Of a stretch of DNA of 64,000 nt, positions 19,201-27,550 are shown piece after piece (position 1 is the first letter of the stretch; every line of letters starts with the position of its first letter). Both the position numbers and the translations under genes were made by a program. A model generated the notes under the pieces. That model was not told the DNA's origin and did not search any database. It saw only the letters and a list, made by a program, of their open reading frames with translations. This DNA comes from Agrococcus sp. ProA11 (GTDB lineage Bacteria > Actinomycetota > Actinomycetes > Actinomycetales > Microbacteriaceae): positions 1,550,001 through 1,614,000 of the forward strand of contig NZ_CP156989.1 of the NCBI RefSeq assembly GCF_039880525.1, read 5' to 3'.

Positions 19201-19520
19201 ATGGCCTCGAGCTCAGCCGGCAGGCCGTGGGTGTCCCAGCCGAACACACGCGGCACCTGCTTGCCGCGCATCGTCTGGAAGCGCGGGAAGACATCCTTCG
19301 CGTAGCCCGTCAGCAGGTGGCCGTAGTGCGGCAGGCCGTTGGCGAACGGCGGGCCGTCGTAGAAGACCCACTCCTGGCATCCCTGGCGCTGCTCGACCGA
19401 GGCCTTGAAGGTGTCGTCGCCCTTCCAGAAGGCGAGGATGCCGGTCTCGATGGCCGGCAGATCGGGGCTGGCGACGACGCTCTCGGCGTCGGTGAGCGGG
19501 TACCTGGTCTTGTCGGTCAC
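16206..19520 (-). CDS. ileS: Isoleucyl-tRNA synthetase, long (type 2) form
   Basis: 1104 aa, the length of the eukaryote-like IleRS found in mycobacteria, unlike the about 940-aa E. coli type. The HIGH motif is [11 protein letters not shown]. The CP1 editing domain includes [20 protein letters not shown]. The KMSKS loop reads KASKS ([12 protein letters not shown]), a Met-to-Ala change at a usually well kept position. A tRNA anticodon-binding and C-terminal domain follow. It starts at GTG 19520 behind GGAG, directly downstream of a T-box leader. The gene leads an ileS-folC-DUF4233-ndk transcript. Confidence 0.96.
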   Translation of the reverse strand: MTDKTRYPLTDAESVVASPDLPAIETGILAFWKGDDTFKASVEQRQGCQEWVFYDGPPFANGLPHYGHLLTGYAKDVFPRFQTMRGKQVPRVFGWDTHGLPAELEAMKQLGITEKAEIEAMGVDVFNEKARASVLQYMDEWEAYVTRQARWVDFDGGYKTLDLTYMESVIWAFKTLHEKGLAYEGYRVLPYCWRDETPLSNHELRMDDDVYQDRQDTTLTVTFPLAGEQADALGLTGVKALAWTTTPWTLPTNLALAVGPAVEYVIVPAGPNGTTAGEGDFLLAADTVAGYFKDLGYDSAEDAVDAVTRTLPGAELAGITYAPLFDFYADADEWGTQHAFQILVDDYVATGEGTGIVHQAPAYGEDDQRVATAAGIPTILSVDDGGRFLDAVAPVAGMQVFDANKPLSKLLKDDGRVLRQASYVHSYPHCWRCRNPLIYKAVSSWFVRVTDIKDDLLAANEQINWVPENVKHGQFGKWLEGARDWSISRNRYWGSPIPVWKSDDANYPRVDVYGSLDELERDFGVRPSDLHRPAIDELTRPNPDDPTGKSTMRRIPDVLDVWFDSGSMPFAQFHYPFDNEQWFEEHSPADYIVEYIGQTRGWFYVMHVLSVALFGRPAFENVISHGIILGDDGFKASKSRQNYPDVNESFDTYGSDAVRWNLMQGSILRGGNFIVSEEGIREALRQFHLPLWSTWYFFSTYANRAADGQPYIAKRSTASADVLDRYILAKLRETVVSVTDALERLDATGATWAVREFIDVLTNWYVRGSRDRFWRGVASDGSGAEPFDTLHTVLETLTRLAAPLSPLVTEEVWKGLTGGRSVHLTDWPTPDELPADPELVAQMDAVRAIASVGNALRKQARKRVRLPLPTLTVVGAVDVSSFTDVLRDELNVRDVVLEEAAEDALERYGISRRLQVNARAAGPRLGKDVQGAIQAARAGDWSVTADDDGGETVTVGGIALVDGEYELALEVADDTAAVGFLPGGGFVVLDTATTPELEAEGLARDVVRAVQSARKDAGLDVSDRIRLTLGSDSHGVAALEANAELVKGETLAVELLLERVDDTMGELADGRTAHRVGDGSPLAISLEKAITVEQAQASAEGTQA

Positions 19521-19559
19521 GCTGGGTCTCCTGCATCCTCATGGTTCTCGGATGCGGGG

Positions 19560-19745
19560 ACGCTCTCGCGCGGTACCACCCCGCTTGCGACCCGGTGCTC
19601 GGGACGCCGCTTCGTGCCTGATGATGCTGCAGGCGCTGCGGCTGTGACGGGCCTGCCCCGTTCGGATCTAGTGAGCAACCCCGCACCCTTCGGTGCATTG
19701 CTGCCGTTCTCCCGACCGCTCCCCGGTGATGGCCGGATCGATGCG
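19560..19745 (-). promoter_or_regulatory. T-box riboswitch (Ile) upstream of ileS
   Basis: On the minus strand the leader carries the T-box core GGGGTGGTACCGCG at 19582-19569 (consensus AGGGTGGNACCGCG). Its stem I has CGATCCGGCCATCACCGGGG with an ATC isoleucine specifier at 19730-19728. The T-box core is followed by a region able to pair near the GGAG ribosome binding site, and there is no U-tract terminator, so control is probably translational as in mycobacterial ileS leaders. Uncharged tRNA-Ile would raise IleRS synthesis. Confidence 0.92.
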
Positions 19746-19754
19746 TGTGGCTCC

Positions 19755-19760
19755 ATCCTA
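19755..19760 (-). promoter_or_regulatory. Candidate -10 of the ileS T-box transcript
   Basis: TAGGAT on the minus strand, 24 nt upstream of the ATC specifier, would start the transcript just before stem I. No clear -35 is visible. Confidence 0.5.
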
Positions 19761-19787
19761 CCGCGCGGGCGCTGTGGCGCGGAGCAG

Positions 19788-19838
19788 TGCCTGCCGACGA
19801 TCAGTGCTTGCCGACGATCAGTGCTTGCCACCGATCAG
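19788..19838. repeat. 17-bp tandem repeat over the DUF4097 stop
   Basis: Three adjacent 17-bp units with consensus TGCTTGCCGACGATCAG (19788, 19805, 19822) differ at one or two bases each. The third encodes the last residues and the stop region of the DUF4097 gene; each unit carries the TGA on the minus strand. Confidence 0.7.
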
Positions 19839-20672
19839 GCGCACGTTGCCCGCGCTCACCTCGACGTCGATCGTGGATGCGGCGCTCTGGTCGTCGGTCA
19901 CGCGCACGTCGGAGTCGCCCGCAGACACGCTCTCGGTGACGGCGTAGGCGCCATCCGGAATCGTCAGCTCGATCGCGCCGGCGCTGACCGTGGCGTCGAT
20001 CGACGACGGCTGCTCGCCGGTGAGCGAGCCGACGATGCGGCCGGCGCTGACCTCGAGTTGCACGGCGCCACCGGTTGCGACATCGATGCGCGCCTCGCCC
20101 GCGGAGACCTCCACGGTGAGCGACGCGGCCGTGCCCGAGAGTTCGGCGCTGCCCGCGCTGAGACCCAGTGACGCCGATCCCCACTCGCCCGCGGCGGTGA
20201 AGCTGCCGGCGCTGACGTCGGTCTCGAGGTCGAGCTCGGCGCGCTCGAGCGCGGCCGGCAGCGTCAGCACCGCCAGCTCCTCGCCGCCCCGCTCGCCGAA
20301 CATGCCGCCGAGGCCGAGCCAGCCCCAGCGCCGGTCGGTGTCGACGATGAGCGCGTCGCCGGAGCGCTGCAGGCTCCACTGCTGCACGGGCCCGCCGTTC
20401 GTCACGACCTGCAGGGTCGCCTCCTCCACGTCGTCGAAGCGGATCTCGAACGCGGCAGCCGAGCTGTCGATCTGCAGCTGCTCGATGCCATCGGCCGCTG
20501 CCGTGTAGCTCCCGCTCGTCGCCGAGTGGGCGGCGAGGCCGCGCACGACGCCGCCGCCGAGCGCGAAGACGATGCCGATGGCGCCGAGCACGATCACGAC
20601 GATGCTGATCCAGCGGCCCGCGCGGTTGGTCGAGCGTGGCAGGTGCGTTGCGGTGGGGTTGGAGATGGTCAT
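19818..20672 (-). CDS. DUF4097 family beta-strand repeat membrane protein
   Basis: 284 aa from ATG 20672. A basic N terminus (HLPRSTNRAGRW) precedes one membrane segment (ISIVVIVLGAIGIVFALGGGVV). The outside part is a chain of short beta repeats (LEVSAGRIVG, IDATVSAGAIELTI, TESVSAGDSDVRV, IDVEVSAGNVRLIGG) typical of DUF4097 adhesin-like beta-helices. Its start overlaps the response regulator stop by ATGA, so it belongs to the two-component operon and may be the sensed or regulated cell-surface component. Similar DUF4097/LiaG-like proteins accompany envelope-stress systems; that link is inference. Confidence 0.88.
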   Translation of the reverse strand: MTISNPTATHLPRSTNRAGRWISIVVIVLGAIGIVFALGGGVVRGLAAHSATSGSYTAAADGIEQLQIDSSAAAFEIRFDDVEEATLQVVTNGGPVQQWSLQRSGDALIVDTDRRWGWLGLGGMFGERGGEELAVLTLPAALERAELDLETDVSAGSFTAAGEWGSASLGLSAGSAELSGTAASLTVEVSAGEARIDVATGGAVQLEVSAGRIVGSLTGEQPSSIDATVSAGAIELTIPDGAYAVTESVSAGDSDVRVTDDQSAASTIDVEVSAGNVRLIGGKH

Positions 20673-21394
20673 CGGATGCCTCCGGTCACGTCGGGGTTGC
20701 TCCGCTGGCCCGGGGTGCCGGGATAGCCCGTGGAGCCGGGCGCGTCGAGGAGCGCGATCACCGCGAGCACGCGGCGGTTGCCGTCCTCGGGTTCGAGTTC
20801 GAGCTTCTGGAACACCGCGGAGATGTGCTTCTCGACGCTCCCCGCCGAGATGTACAGGCGGTCGGCGATGCTCTGGTTGGACGATCCCTCGGCCATCAGG
20901 GCGAGCACCTGGCGTTCGCGCGGCGTGAGCCGCTCCATCCGGGCGTCGCGGCGCCGCCGGGCGAGCAGCTGGCTGACCACCTCCGGGTCGAGCACCGTCC
21001 CGCCGTTCGCCACCCGCTCCACCGCGTCGAGGAAGTCGGTCACGTCGGCCACGCGATCCTTCAGCAGGTAGCCGAAGCCGGCCGGTCCGCCGGCGATCAG
21101 GTCGGCCGCGTAGCGCTCCTCGACGTACTGCGAGAGCACGAGCACCCGCGGCCGGTCGCCGCCGTGCTGCGTCGTCCTGGCGCGGATCGCGATCGCGGCG
21201 AGGATGCCCTCGTTGGTGCGCGTGGGCGGCATCCGCACGTCCAGGATCGCGAGATCCGGGTCGTGCGCGGTGATCGCGGCCTCGAGCGCGGTGGCGTCGG
21301 GCAGCTGGGCGACCACGTCGTGGCCGGCGTCGCTGAGGAGTCGGGCGATGCCTTCGCGGAGCAGCACGCTGTCCTCGCAGATCAGGATGCGCAT
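20669..21394 (-). CDS. NarL/FixJ family response regulator
   Basis: 241 aa from ATG 21394. Receiver domain: acidic pocket CED near residues 6-8, phospho-acceptor Asp52 in LAILDVRMPP, and YLLKD near the end. The C-terminal LuxR HTH (LTPRERQVLALMAEGSSNQSIADRLYIS and SVEKHISAVFQKL) binds DNA. The tail is short and Gly/Pro-rich. It overlaps the histidine kinase gene by 13 bp and the DUF4097 gene by 4 bp, so the three are one operon in the order kinase, regulator, DUF4097. Confidence 0.95.
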   Translation of the reverse strand: MRILICEDSVLLREGIARLLSDAGHDVVAQLPDATALEAAITAHDPDLAILDVRMPPTRTNEGILAAIAIRARTTQHGGDRPRVLVLSQYVEERYAADLIAGGPAGFGYLLKDRVADVTDFLDAVERVANGGTVLDPEVVSQLLARRRRDARMERLTPRERQVLALMAEGSSNQSIADRLYISAGSVEKHISAVFQKLELEPEDGNRRVLAVIALLDAPGSTGYPGTPGQRSNPDVTGGIR

Positions 21395-22620
21395 GGCACC
21401 TCCACCTCGATCGCGGTCGGGCCCCCTGCGGGGCTGGTGACGGTGAGCGTGCCGCCGACGCCGGCGACCCGGTGGGCGAGGCCGTCGATGCCGCCGCCGG
21501 CCTGGCGCTCCGCGCCGCCGATGCCGTCGTCCTCGATGCGGGCCCACAGCGATGCTGGTGCTGCGGCGCCCGCGCGGGTGCGGATGGCGATGCGGATGCG
21601 GCTGGCGCGGGCGTGCTTCTGGGCGTTCGTGAGCCCCTCGGCGATCGCGAAGTAGACGGCGGTCTCGGCGTCGCGGCTGCAGCGGGTTTCGATGCGTGCG
21701 TCGATCTCGACCGGCACGACGCTGCGCGCGGCGAGTGCCGACACCGCGGCGTCGAGCCCGCGGTCGTCGAGCACCGCGACATGGATGCCGCGGGCGACCT
21801 GTCGCAGCTCGGTGACGGCCGACTTCGACGATGCGTGCGCCTCGTCGATCAGCTGGCGCGCGGCTGCCGGGTCGGTCTCGAGCTTGTCGCGCGCCATCCC
21901 GAGCTGCATCGCGATCGACACCAGGCGCGGCTGCACCCCGTCGTGCAGGTCGCGCTCGATGCGGGTGCGGTCGAAGTCGGCCGCGCGGACGGCGCCGTGA
22001 CGGCGCTCGCGCTCGGCGTTCGCCTCCTGCGCGAGGCGCTCGCGGTCGTCGGGCACGAGCAGGCTCGTCGTGATGTTGCGATGGGCGATCGCGAGGCCGA
22101 CCGTGCCGGCGAGCCCTGCGAGGAAGGCGAGTGCACCGATGAGCGGGGCCCACGCCACCGGCACGGCAAAGCTCGTGAGCGGGATGCCGATCGACTCCGC
22201 CTCCCCGAGCCCGGCGAGCGCGAGCGGGATGCCGATGCCCACGAGGCCCAGCAGCGGCAGCGTGAACGCGCCGAAGATGCTCGCGAGGAAGAAGCTGAGG
22301 ATGGCCTTCCAGTGCTGGCCGTCGGTGAGGATGCGCAGCAGCCGGTGCGGCAGGCGCAGCCAGTCGGTGCGGGGCGACTGCCGGAAGACCGCCGGCGGCA
22401 CGTCGACGCCGTAGAGGCCGGCGATGCGCTCGCGCTCGAACCACGCGACGCCCAGCAGGCCGAGCAGCGCCAGCGGCACGAGCAGGAATCCGAGCAGCAC
22501 GATCAGCGTGCCGATGCCCGCGGCGGCGACCGTGGCGATCGTGACGAGGATCGGGATGCCGATGGAGCCGAGCAGCGCGAGGTGCGCGACGGTGGCGATC
22601 AGTGTGCGGACGCGGTGCAT
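21382..22620 (-). CDS. Sensor histidine kinase, HisKA_3 (NarX/DesK-like)
   Basis: 412 aa. The first about 180 residues hold two membrane hairpins (LIATVAHLALLGSIGIPILV and VAAAGIGTLIVLLGFLLVPL; later ILSFFLASIFGAFTLPLLGL and a pair near residues 145-175). The phospho-acceptor His lies in RIERDLHDGVQPRL, near residue 224. A HATPase fold follows with LTNAQKHARASRI and DDGIGGAERQAGGGIDGLAHRVAGVGG. There is no large extracellular sensor domain, so it probably senses within the membrane. It pairs with the adjacent regulator. Confidence 0.94.
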   Translation of the reverse strand: MHRVRTLIATVAHLALLGSIGIPILVTIATVAAAGIGTLIVLLGFLLVPLALLGLLGVAWFERERIAGLYGVDVPPAVFRQSPRTDWLRLPHRLLRILTDGQHWKAILSFFLASIFGAFTLPLLGLVGIGIPLALAGLGEAESIGIPLTSFAVPVAWAPLIGALAFLAGLAGTVGLAIAHRNITTSLLVPDDRERLAQEANAERERRHGAVRAADFDRTRIERDLHDGVQPRLVSIAMQLGMARDKLETDPAAARQLIDEAHASSKSAVTELRQVARGIHVAVLDDRGLDAAVSALAARSVVPVEIDARIETRCSRDAETAVYFAIAEGLTNAQKHARASRIRIAIRTRAGAAAPASLWARIEDDGIGGAERQAGGGIDGLAHRVAGVGGTLTVTSPAGGPTAIEVEVPCAS

Positions 22621-22713
22621 GACTCCACGCTAGGCCGGGCCCGCGGCGAGCGCGCACCGGATCTCCCCACGCCTCGCGGGGGTTATCCCCCGCCCCGCTC
22701 CCGCCACCCCGTC

Positions 22714-22827
22714 GGTCGAGGAGCGCGCGGCCGCAGGCCGCCCGCGTCACGAGACCGGACCGATCACCCACCCATCTCCGTAGGTCGAGGAGCGCGCGGC
22801 CGCAGGCCGCCCGCGTCACGAGACCGG
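22714..22827. repeat. Dispersed intergenic repeat family A, two copies
   Basis: Two nearly identical 45-bp copies (22714-22758 and 22783-22827) begin GGTCGAGGAGCG and end CGTCACGAGACCGG, with an inner hairpin GCGGCC-GCA-GGCCGC. The same ends recur at 40535-40738, 43617-43708 and, in both orientations, 61600-61758. Here they sit in a divergent intergenic region between the histidine kinase and a lipoprotein gene. Confidence 0.85.
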
Positions 22828-22872
22828 ATCGTTCACCCGCCCGCCCATAGCCTCCCGCAGTACCCTCGACCC

Positions 22873-23364
22873 ATGAGGCTCCAGCGCTCAAGGTCGCCGC
22901 GCACCGCGGGCATCGCGCTCGCGCTCACCGCGGGCCTGCTCGTGACCGGATGCGGCCTGTTGCCCGCCCCGTCGCTGCCTCCCGTGCCGAGCGCCACCAC
23001 GCAGCCCGCGCCGACCGGCGGCAACGCGCAGTCGGCCCAGTGCGAGCGGCTGCTGGCGGATGTGCGGGGCATCGCCGTCGACGTCGCTCGGGTCGGCGAG
23101 CTGCTCGCCAACGATCCACTGGGCGCCATCGCCCTGATCGCGAACGTCTCCGGGCGCATCGGCGATCTGCAGGTGAGCATCACCGATCCCGCCCTGCTCG
23201 AGCGCATCGACGAGATCCAGCGCGGCTGGGACGCCCTCGTGGAGGACGCGAGCGCATCCGTGGCCGAAGGCGACACCGGTGGCATCGACCGCGCCGTCGC
23301 CGGTCTCACCCAGCTGGGCGAGCAGGTCACGGCGCTGCAGGAGTACTGCGCGGGCGCCGAATGA
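22873..23364 (+). CDS. Putative lipoprotein, unknown function
   Basis: 163 aa from ATG 22873. It has a basic N region (RLQRSRSPRTA), a hydrophobic core and lipobox LLVTGC, followed by a Pro/Thr linker. The mature part is helical with two more Cys (AQCERLL and LQEYCAGAE), which could form a disulphide. No family recognised. Its stop overlaps the aminotransferase start by ATGA, so the two genes are cotranscribed. Confidence 0.8.
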   Translation: MRLQRSRSPRTAGIALALTAGLLVTGCGLLPAPSLPPVPSATTQPAPTGGNAQSAQCERLLADVRGIAVDVARVGELLANDPLGAIALIANVSGRIGDLQVSITDPALLERIDEIQRGWDALVEDASASVAEGDTGGIDRAVAGLTQLGEQVTALQEYCAGAE

Positions 23365-24215
23365 GCGCGCCGCTGCTCGCCCTGCTCGACGGCTCGATCG
23401 TCGACGTCGCGCAGCCGATCGTGCGAGCCGATGACCTCGGCGTGGTGCGCGGCGACGGCGTCTTCGATGCTGCCCTCGCACGGCGCGACGCGCGCGGTGC
23501 GCCGTGCATCCGCGACCGGCAGGCGCATCTCGACCGGCTGGAGCGCTCGGCCGCGATCCTGCAGCTGCCCGTGCCCGATCGCGCCGGCTACGAGCGCGCG
23601 ATCGACGCGCTGCTCGCCGCGTGGGACTTCGGTGCCGAGTCCGAGGCGATCATCCGCTTGGTGCTCACCCGCGGACCGGAGGCTGGCGGCGACCCGACCG
23701 CCTTCGCCCTCATGGCGCCGCTGGGCGCATCCGCGATCCGCGAGCGCGAGGACGGCGTCAGCGTGACGCTGCTCGGCCGCGGGCACGACGGCGACGAGGT
23801 GGCCGCGATGCCGTGGCTGCTGCCGGGCGCGAAGAGTCTGTCCTACTCGATCAACATGGCTGCGAAGCGGCACGCGGCGCAACGCGGCTTCGACGATGTC
23901 ATCTTCGTGTCGCCGGCCGGGCTGCTGCTGGAGGGCCCGACCTCGACCCTCGTGGTCGACCGTGGCGGGAGGCTGCTGACGCCGAAGCAGGACGGCATCC
24001 TCGCCTCGATCACCCTCGAGCACCTCATGCGCGATGCCCCCGGCGCAGGCCTCGACGTGGCGTTCGAGTCGCTCACCCCGGACGACCTGCGCGACAGCGA
24101 TGGCGCCTGGCTGTTGTCGTCAGGACGCCTGCTGGCACGCGTGACGAGCGTCGATGGCGCGGCGCTGCCGACCTCGCGGTTGGATCAGGAACTGCGCGAC
24201 CTGCTCGACGTCTGA
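23361..24215 (+). CDS. pabC: Class IV aminotransferase, aminodeoxychorismate lyase-like
   Basis: 284 aa, fold type IV PLP enzyme. The N-terminal substrate part contains VRADDLGVVRGDGVFDAALAR and RQAHLDRLERSA. The likely PLP-binding Lys is in PGAKSLSYSINMAAKRHA, and GFDDVIFVSPAGLLLEGPTSTLVV is the conserved cofactor phosphate region. In this branch the usual job is making 4-aminobenzoate for folate from aminodeoxychorismate. D-amino acid or branched-chain aminotransferase activity cannot be excluded. It follows the lipoprotein gene with an ATGA overlap and is convergent with the next gene 4 bp away. Confidence 0.82.
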   Translation: MSAPLLALLDGSIVDVAQPIVRADDLGVVRGDGVFDAALARRDARGAPCIRDRQAHLDRLERSAAILQLPVPDRAGYERAIDALLAAWDFGAESEAIIRLVLTRGPEAGGDPTAFALMAPLGASAIREREDGVSVTLLGRGHDGDEVAAMPWLLPGAKSLSYSINMAAKRHAAQRGFDDVIFVSPAGLLLEGPTSTLVVDRGGRLLTPKQDGILASITLEHLMRDAPGAGLDVAFESLTPDDLRDSDGAWLLSSGRLLARVTSVDGAALPTSRLDQELRDLLDV

Positions 24216-24219
24216 GCCG

Positions 24220-25131
24220 TCAGCGCACCGCCGCGAGCAGCGCCGCGACCGCCTCGGGAGGGGCACCTTCGTGCTGCACGGCGATCAGCAGCGTGCCGCG
24301 CGCACGCCCCTCGACGATCAGGACGGCATCGCCCGAGGTGAGCGTGACACGTCCGCCCGCACCAGCGCCCAGCGTGCCGTCGGCCGTCTCCACCCCCGCG
24401 CAGGCAGTGCCGAGCGCACGCAGCGCGGTGATCGCGTCGGAGGCCAGCTGCGCCGAGGCGTAGCGCAGCAGCACGACGTCCATCGGGGCGCCGGGCGCGG
24501 GTTCGGCGGCGAGCGACACGGCCGCCGCCGCCAGCACGCTGCCGTCCACGCGGCGGCTGGCGCTCGCGCAGTCACCGCCCGCGGCGCGCGCCGCGCTCAC
24601 GTGGGTGAGCGCGCTCGCGACCGGAACTGCGGCGGGCGGCGAGGTCTCGGTCCAGTCAGCGCTCCTGGTGCCGTCCGCGGCCGTCCAGGTGAGCGGCGGC
24701 AGGTCGGCTGCGCGAGGCAGCAGCGCGACCAGACCAGCCGGTGTCGGCGCCGGTGTCGGCGCGGAGGTCGGCGTCGCGCTCGGCGTCGCCGAAGGGGTCG
24801 GTGTCGCCGTCACCGTCGGCGCTGGCTGCGACGGGCGCGGCGGGCCCGACGGCGCGGGCTCGGTGGTCGGCGGGGGCGGCACGTACGGACCTCGCACCGT
24901 GGGCACCTCCGGCAGCGGCTGCTCGCGCGGCGGTGACAGCGGCGGCCGCTCGCTCGCCGGTGCCGGCGCGTCGATGACGCCGGGATGCGACCCGGTGGGC
25001 GGTGACGCGGCGGGAGCCGGCGGTGTGGTGGTGGCGGCCTCGGGCGGGGTGGAGCCCGCGCCGCACCCGGTCAGCGCGGTCACTGACAGCAGTGCTGCGG
25101 CGACCGTGACCTTCCCGGACCGGGGCCTCAT
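24220..25131 (-). CDS. Putative lipoprotein with Pro/Thr-rich linker
   Basis: 303 aa from ATG 25131. Signal peptide VTVAAALLSVTALTGC ends in a lipobox Cys. A long linker (about residues 25-150) is rich in Pro, Thr and Ala, with TPTPSAT-type repeats, consistent with a cell-wall spacer. The C-terminal globular part contains two Cys (AGGDCASAS and LGTACAGVE) and resembles actinobacterial sensor-domain or PknH-like extracellular modules, but I cannot assign it. No adjacent kinase or partner. It lies 47 bp downstream of the TetR gene on the same strand. Confidence 0.75.
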   Translation of the reverse strand: MRPRSGKVTVAAALLSVTALTGCGAGSTPPEAATTTPPAPAASPPTGSHPGVIDAPAPASERPPLSPPREQPLPEVPTVRGPYVPPPPTTEPAPSGPPRPSQPAPTVTATPTPSATPSATPTSAPTPAPTPAGLVALLPRAADLPPLTWTAADGTRSADWTETSPPAAVPVASALTHVSAARAAGGDCASASRRVDGSVLAAAAVSLAAEPAPGAPMDVVLLRYASAQLASDAITALRALGTACAGVETADGTLGAGAGGRVTLTSGDAVLIVEGRARGTLLIAVQHEGAPPEAVAALLAAVR

Positions 25132-25178
25132 ACCCCGATGATCCGCCTTCTGCCCCTGAATCGGTTGAGCCGCGTCGG

Positions 25179-25781
25179 TTAGTCCGCGAGATCGTTGCCC
25201 ATTCGTGATGCTGCCGCGATCGGCTCGATCGCGCTGCGCACCGCGCTGGCCGCGCTGCCCCGTGCCGGGCTGCGCGTCCATGCCACTACCGCCGCGCACG
25301 CGGCGGCGAGGATCGCCACCGGGGCGACCGCGGCATCGGTCGACTCCGGCAGCGCGTCGCGCTCGAGCGCGAGCGCGAGGGATGCGCGGTCCAGCAGTGC
25401 CTGCAGCCGAGCGGGCGCCCCATCGCGCAGCGCCTCCACTGCGCCCATGGTCGGCGCATCCCGCAGTGCCGGCGGCGGCGTCGTGCCCCACGGCTCGACG
25501 GCGATCACGATCGCATCGACCAGACGCCGGAGCGCGTCTCCGTCGCCGGTCAGGAGCGCCCCGCCCGCGCGCTCGATGGCCGCATCCAGGCCGACCCAGA
25601 GCGCATCGGCCTTCGAGTCGCAGTAGGCGAAGACCGTGCCACGCGAGACGCCCGCGCGCCGGGCGATGTCATCGACGCTGACGGCGTCGTAGCCGTGCTC
25701 GAGGAAGAGCTCGAGTGCCGCCTCGTGGATCGTCTCGGCGCTCGACGCGCGCGGGCGGCCAGGGCCCTTCGACGCTGCCAT
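25179..25781 (-). CDS. TetR family transcriptional regulator
   Basis: 200 aa from ATG 25781, preceded by AGGAAT. The N-terminal HTH reads SAETIHEAALELFLEHGYDAVSVDDIARRAGVSRGTVFAYCDSKADAL; the alpha-helical ligand domain that follows is Ala-rich and not diagnostic. The target is unknown. The upstream 200 bp is shared with the divergent yigZ-like gene and contains a copy of palindrome family B. Confidence 0.92.
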   Translation of the reverse strand: MAASKGPGRPRASSAETIHEAALELFLEHGYDAVSVDDIARRAGVSRGTVFAYCDSKADALWVGLDAAIERAGGALLTGDGDALRRLVDAIVIAVEPWGTTPPPALRDAPTMGAVEALRDGAPARLQALLDRASLALALERDALPESTDAAVAPVAILAAACAAVVAWTRSPARGSAASAVRSAIEPIAAASRMGNDLAD

Positions 25782-25870
25782 CGGATTCCTTTCCCACCTC
25801 CATTGTCGCACTCGGTGTCGATATCGGCGTCGCCCTCGTCATTCCGCGCATCCCGCGCATCATGCGCGCA

Positions 25871-25929
25871 GAATTGTCACGAACGGCTCGTCACCGCACG
25901 CTTTGCGCGCCGATCGTGACACTTCTGGC
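25871..25929. repeat. Dispersed palindrome family B, copy 2
   Basis: Arms GTCACGAACGGC (25876-25887) and GCCGATCGTGAC (25909-25920), with one mismatch, flank a 21-nt spacer, with the same borders (GAATT; ACTTCTGGC) as the copy at 14161. Arm positions 4 and 6 differ between copies as matched base pairs. Confidence 0.75.
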
Positions 25930-25981
25930 CCGCGCGGCGCCCCGCGAGCGCCGGAGGCGCCGCGCGCGGGAGGATGGGGGC

Positions 25982-26605
25982 ATGCTGCTGGCGACGATCG
26001 CACGGGAGGCGAGCGCCGAGGTGGAGATCTCGCGCTCGCGCTTCCTTGCCACCGCCCACCGCATCGGCTCGCTCGACGAGCTCGCCGAGCTGGTGCGCGC
26101 GACGCGTCGGCGGCATCCGGATGCCCGGCACGTCTGCAGCGCGGCCGTCGCGGGGCCGCACGGCGAGGCGAGCCGCTCGAACGACGACGGCGAGCCCGGC
26201 GGCACGGCCGGCGCGCCGATCCTGTCGGTGATCGCGGGGCGCGAGCTGACGGATGTCGCAGTGCTCGTGGTGCGCTGGTTCGGCGGCGTCAAGCTCGGCA
26301 CCGGAGGCCTGGTGCGCGCATACGGCGGCATCGCCGCCGGCGCGCTCGACATCGCGGGCAGGCTGCTGCGGGTGCCCGCGAGCGAGCTGACAGGCTCGCT
26401 CGCGATCGCCGATGCACCCCGCATCGATCACGCCCTGCGCAGCGCCGGGCACGAGCCGACCGTCGACTACGGCGCGGGCGGCGCCGCGCTGCGCCTCACC
26501 GTCGCGGATGCGAGCCTGCCGGCGGCCGAGTCGCTCCTGGCACAGCTCGGCGTCGAGCATGAGGCGCGCACGGGCCTCATCCTCGAGCAGCGCGCGCGAG
26601 GCTGA
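25982..26605 (+). CDS. YigZ/IMPACT family protein
   Basis: 207 aa. The N-terminal UPF0029/Impact domain shows EVEISRSRFLATAHRI, RHPDARHVCSAAVAGP, DDGEPGGTAGAPILSVIAGRELTDVAVLVVRWFGGVKLGTGGLVRAYGG. The C-terminal part is the smaller DUF1949-like ferredoxin fold. Eukaryotic IMPACT influences Gcn2; the bacterial role is unclear, with ribosome or RNA binding proposed. The start is ATG 25982. It stands alone between a divergent TetR gene and a convergent kinase. Confidence 0.93.
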   Translation: MLLATIAREASAEVEISRSRFLATAHRIGSLDELAELVRATRRRHPDARHVCSAAVAGPHGEASRSNDDGEPGGTAGAPILSVIAGRELTDVAVLVVRWFGGVKLGTGGLVRAYGGIAAGALDIAGRLLRVPASELTGSLAIADAPRIDHALRSAGHEPTVDYGAGGAALRLTVADASLPAAESLLAQLGVEHEARTGLILEQRARG

Positions 26606-26663
26606 CGGCATCCAGCTGCGCGCTCGCGGCTGACGGCCGCCGGCGACCACTCGAGCACGTCGA

Positions 26664-27485
26664 TCAGGTGAGCGACCTCGCCACCGCCACGGCCTGCTGC
26701 GCATAGCCGCCCCCGAAGAGCATCGTGTGCACGAGCAGCGGCTGCAACTGGTGCAGCGGGATGCGCTCCCGCCAGCCGTCGGCGAGCGGCGACGCCTCGT
26801 CGTAGGCGGCGAGCACGCGATCGAGCTGCGGCACGCCGAACAGGGCCAGCATGGCGAGATCGGTCTCGGCGTGCCCGCCCTGCGCGTGCGGATCGATGAG
26901 CACCGCACCGGTGTCGACCTCCGACCAGAGCACGTTGCCGCTCCAGAGATCACCGTGGATGCGGGCGACACCGTCGACCAGCCGCGGCTGCGGTGCGTCG
27001 AAGTCGCCCGCGGCCATCCGCTCGACCGCGCGGTCGATGATCGACGCCGCGCCGCGGTCGAAGGCGCCGTCGGCGATGCAGCGCTCGAGGATCGGGCGCA
27101 CGGATGTCGTCGCCCACGCCTCGCCCCAGGCGGCGCCCGCGTGCCCGTCCACGCTCGGCTCCACCCGCCGACCGCCCACAGGCTCTGCCGCAAGCGGCGT
27201 GCGCGAGGAGCCCACCTCGAACGGCGGCTCGGCGCCCGGCGGCGGGCAGCAGTGCCAGTCGGCGCCGCTGGCATGCAGCAGCGCGAGGCTGCGGCCGAGC
27301 GCCTCCGCCCGCTCCGGCGTCGCCGGAGCCGGATCGACGCGCGCGACGCGCAGCGCGTCACCGTCCAGCCGCGCTCGTGCGATCTGCGTGCCGCCGCCGG
27401 TCTCTGCCTCGGCGAGCCACGCGAGCCCCGCAGCCTCCATCGCCAACGCGGCCCGGCCGCCTCGAGCGGTCTTCTCGACGTCCAT
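26664..27485 (-). CDS. Fructosamine kinase family protein
   Basis: 273 aa, the normal length for bacterial fructosamine-3-kinase homologues. The kinase signature is VARIHGDLWSGNVLW (catalytic HGDLWxGN loop), followed by LIDPHAQGGHAETDLAML with the metal-binding Asp. Near the N terminus ALGRSLALLHASGADW marks the nucleotide lobe end. These enzymes phosphorylate fructosamine or ribulosamine adducts so that proteins are deglycated. No operon partner. Confidence 0.93.
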   Translation of the reverse strand: MDVEKTARGGRAALAMEAAGLAWLAEAETGGGTQIARARLDGDALRVARVDPAPATPERAEALGRSLALLHASGADWHCCPPPGAEPPFEVGSSRTPLAAEPVGGRRVEPSVDGHAGAAWGEAWATTSVRPILERCIADGAFDRGAASIIDRAVERMAAGDFDAPQPRLVDGVARIHGDLWSGNVLWSEVDTGAVLIDPHAQGGHAETDLAMLALFGVPQLDRVLAAYDEASPLADGWRERIPLHQLQPLLVHTMLFGGGYAQQAVAVARSLT

Positions 27486-27550
27486 GCCCCGATGCTACGA
27501 GCGCGGCGCTGTGCCCGCTCCCGATGCGCCCGCGCCGCTACCGTTGCCGC

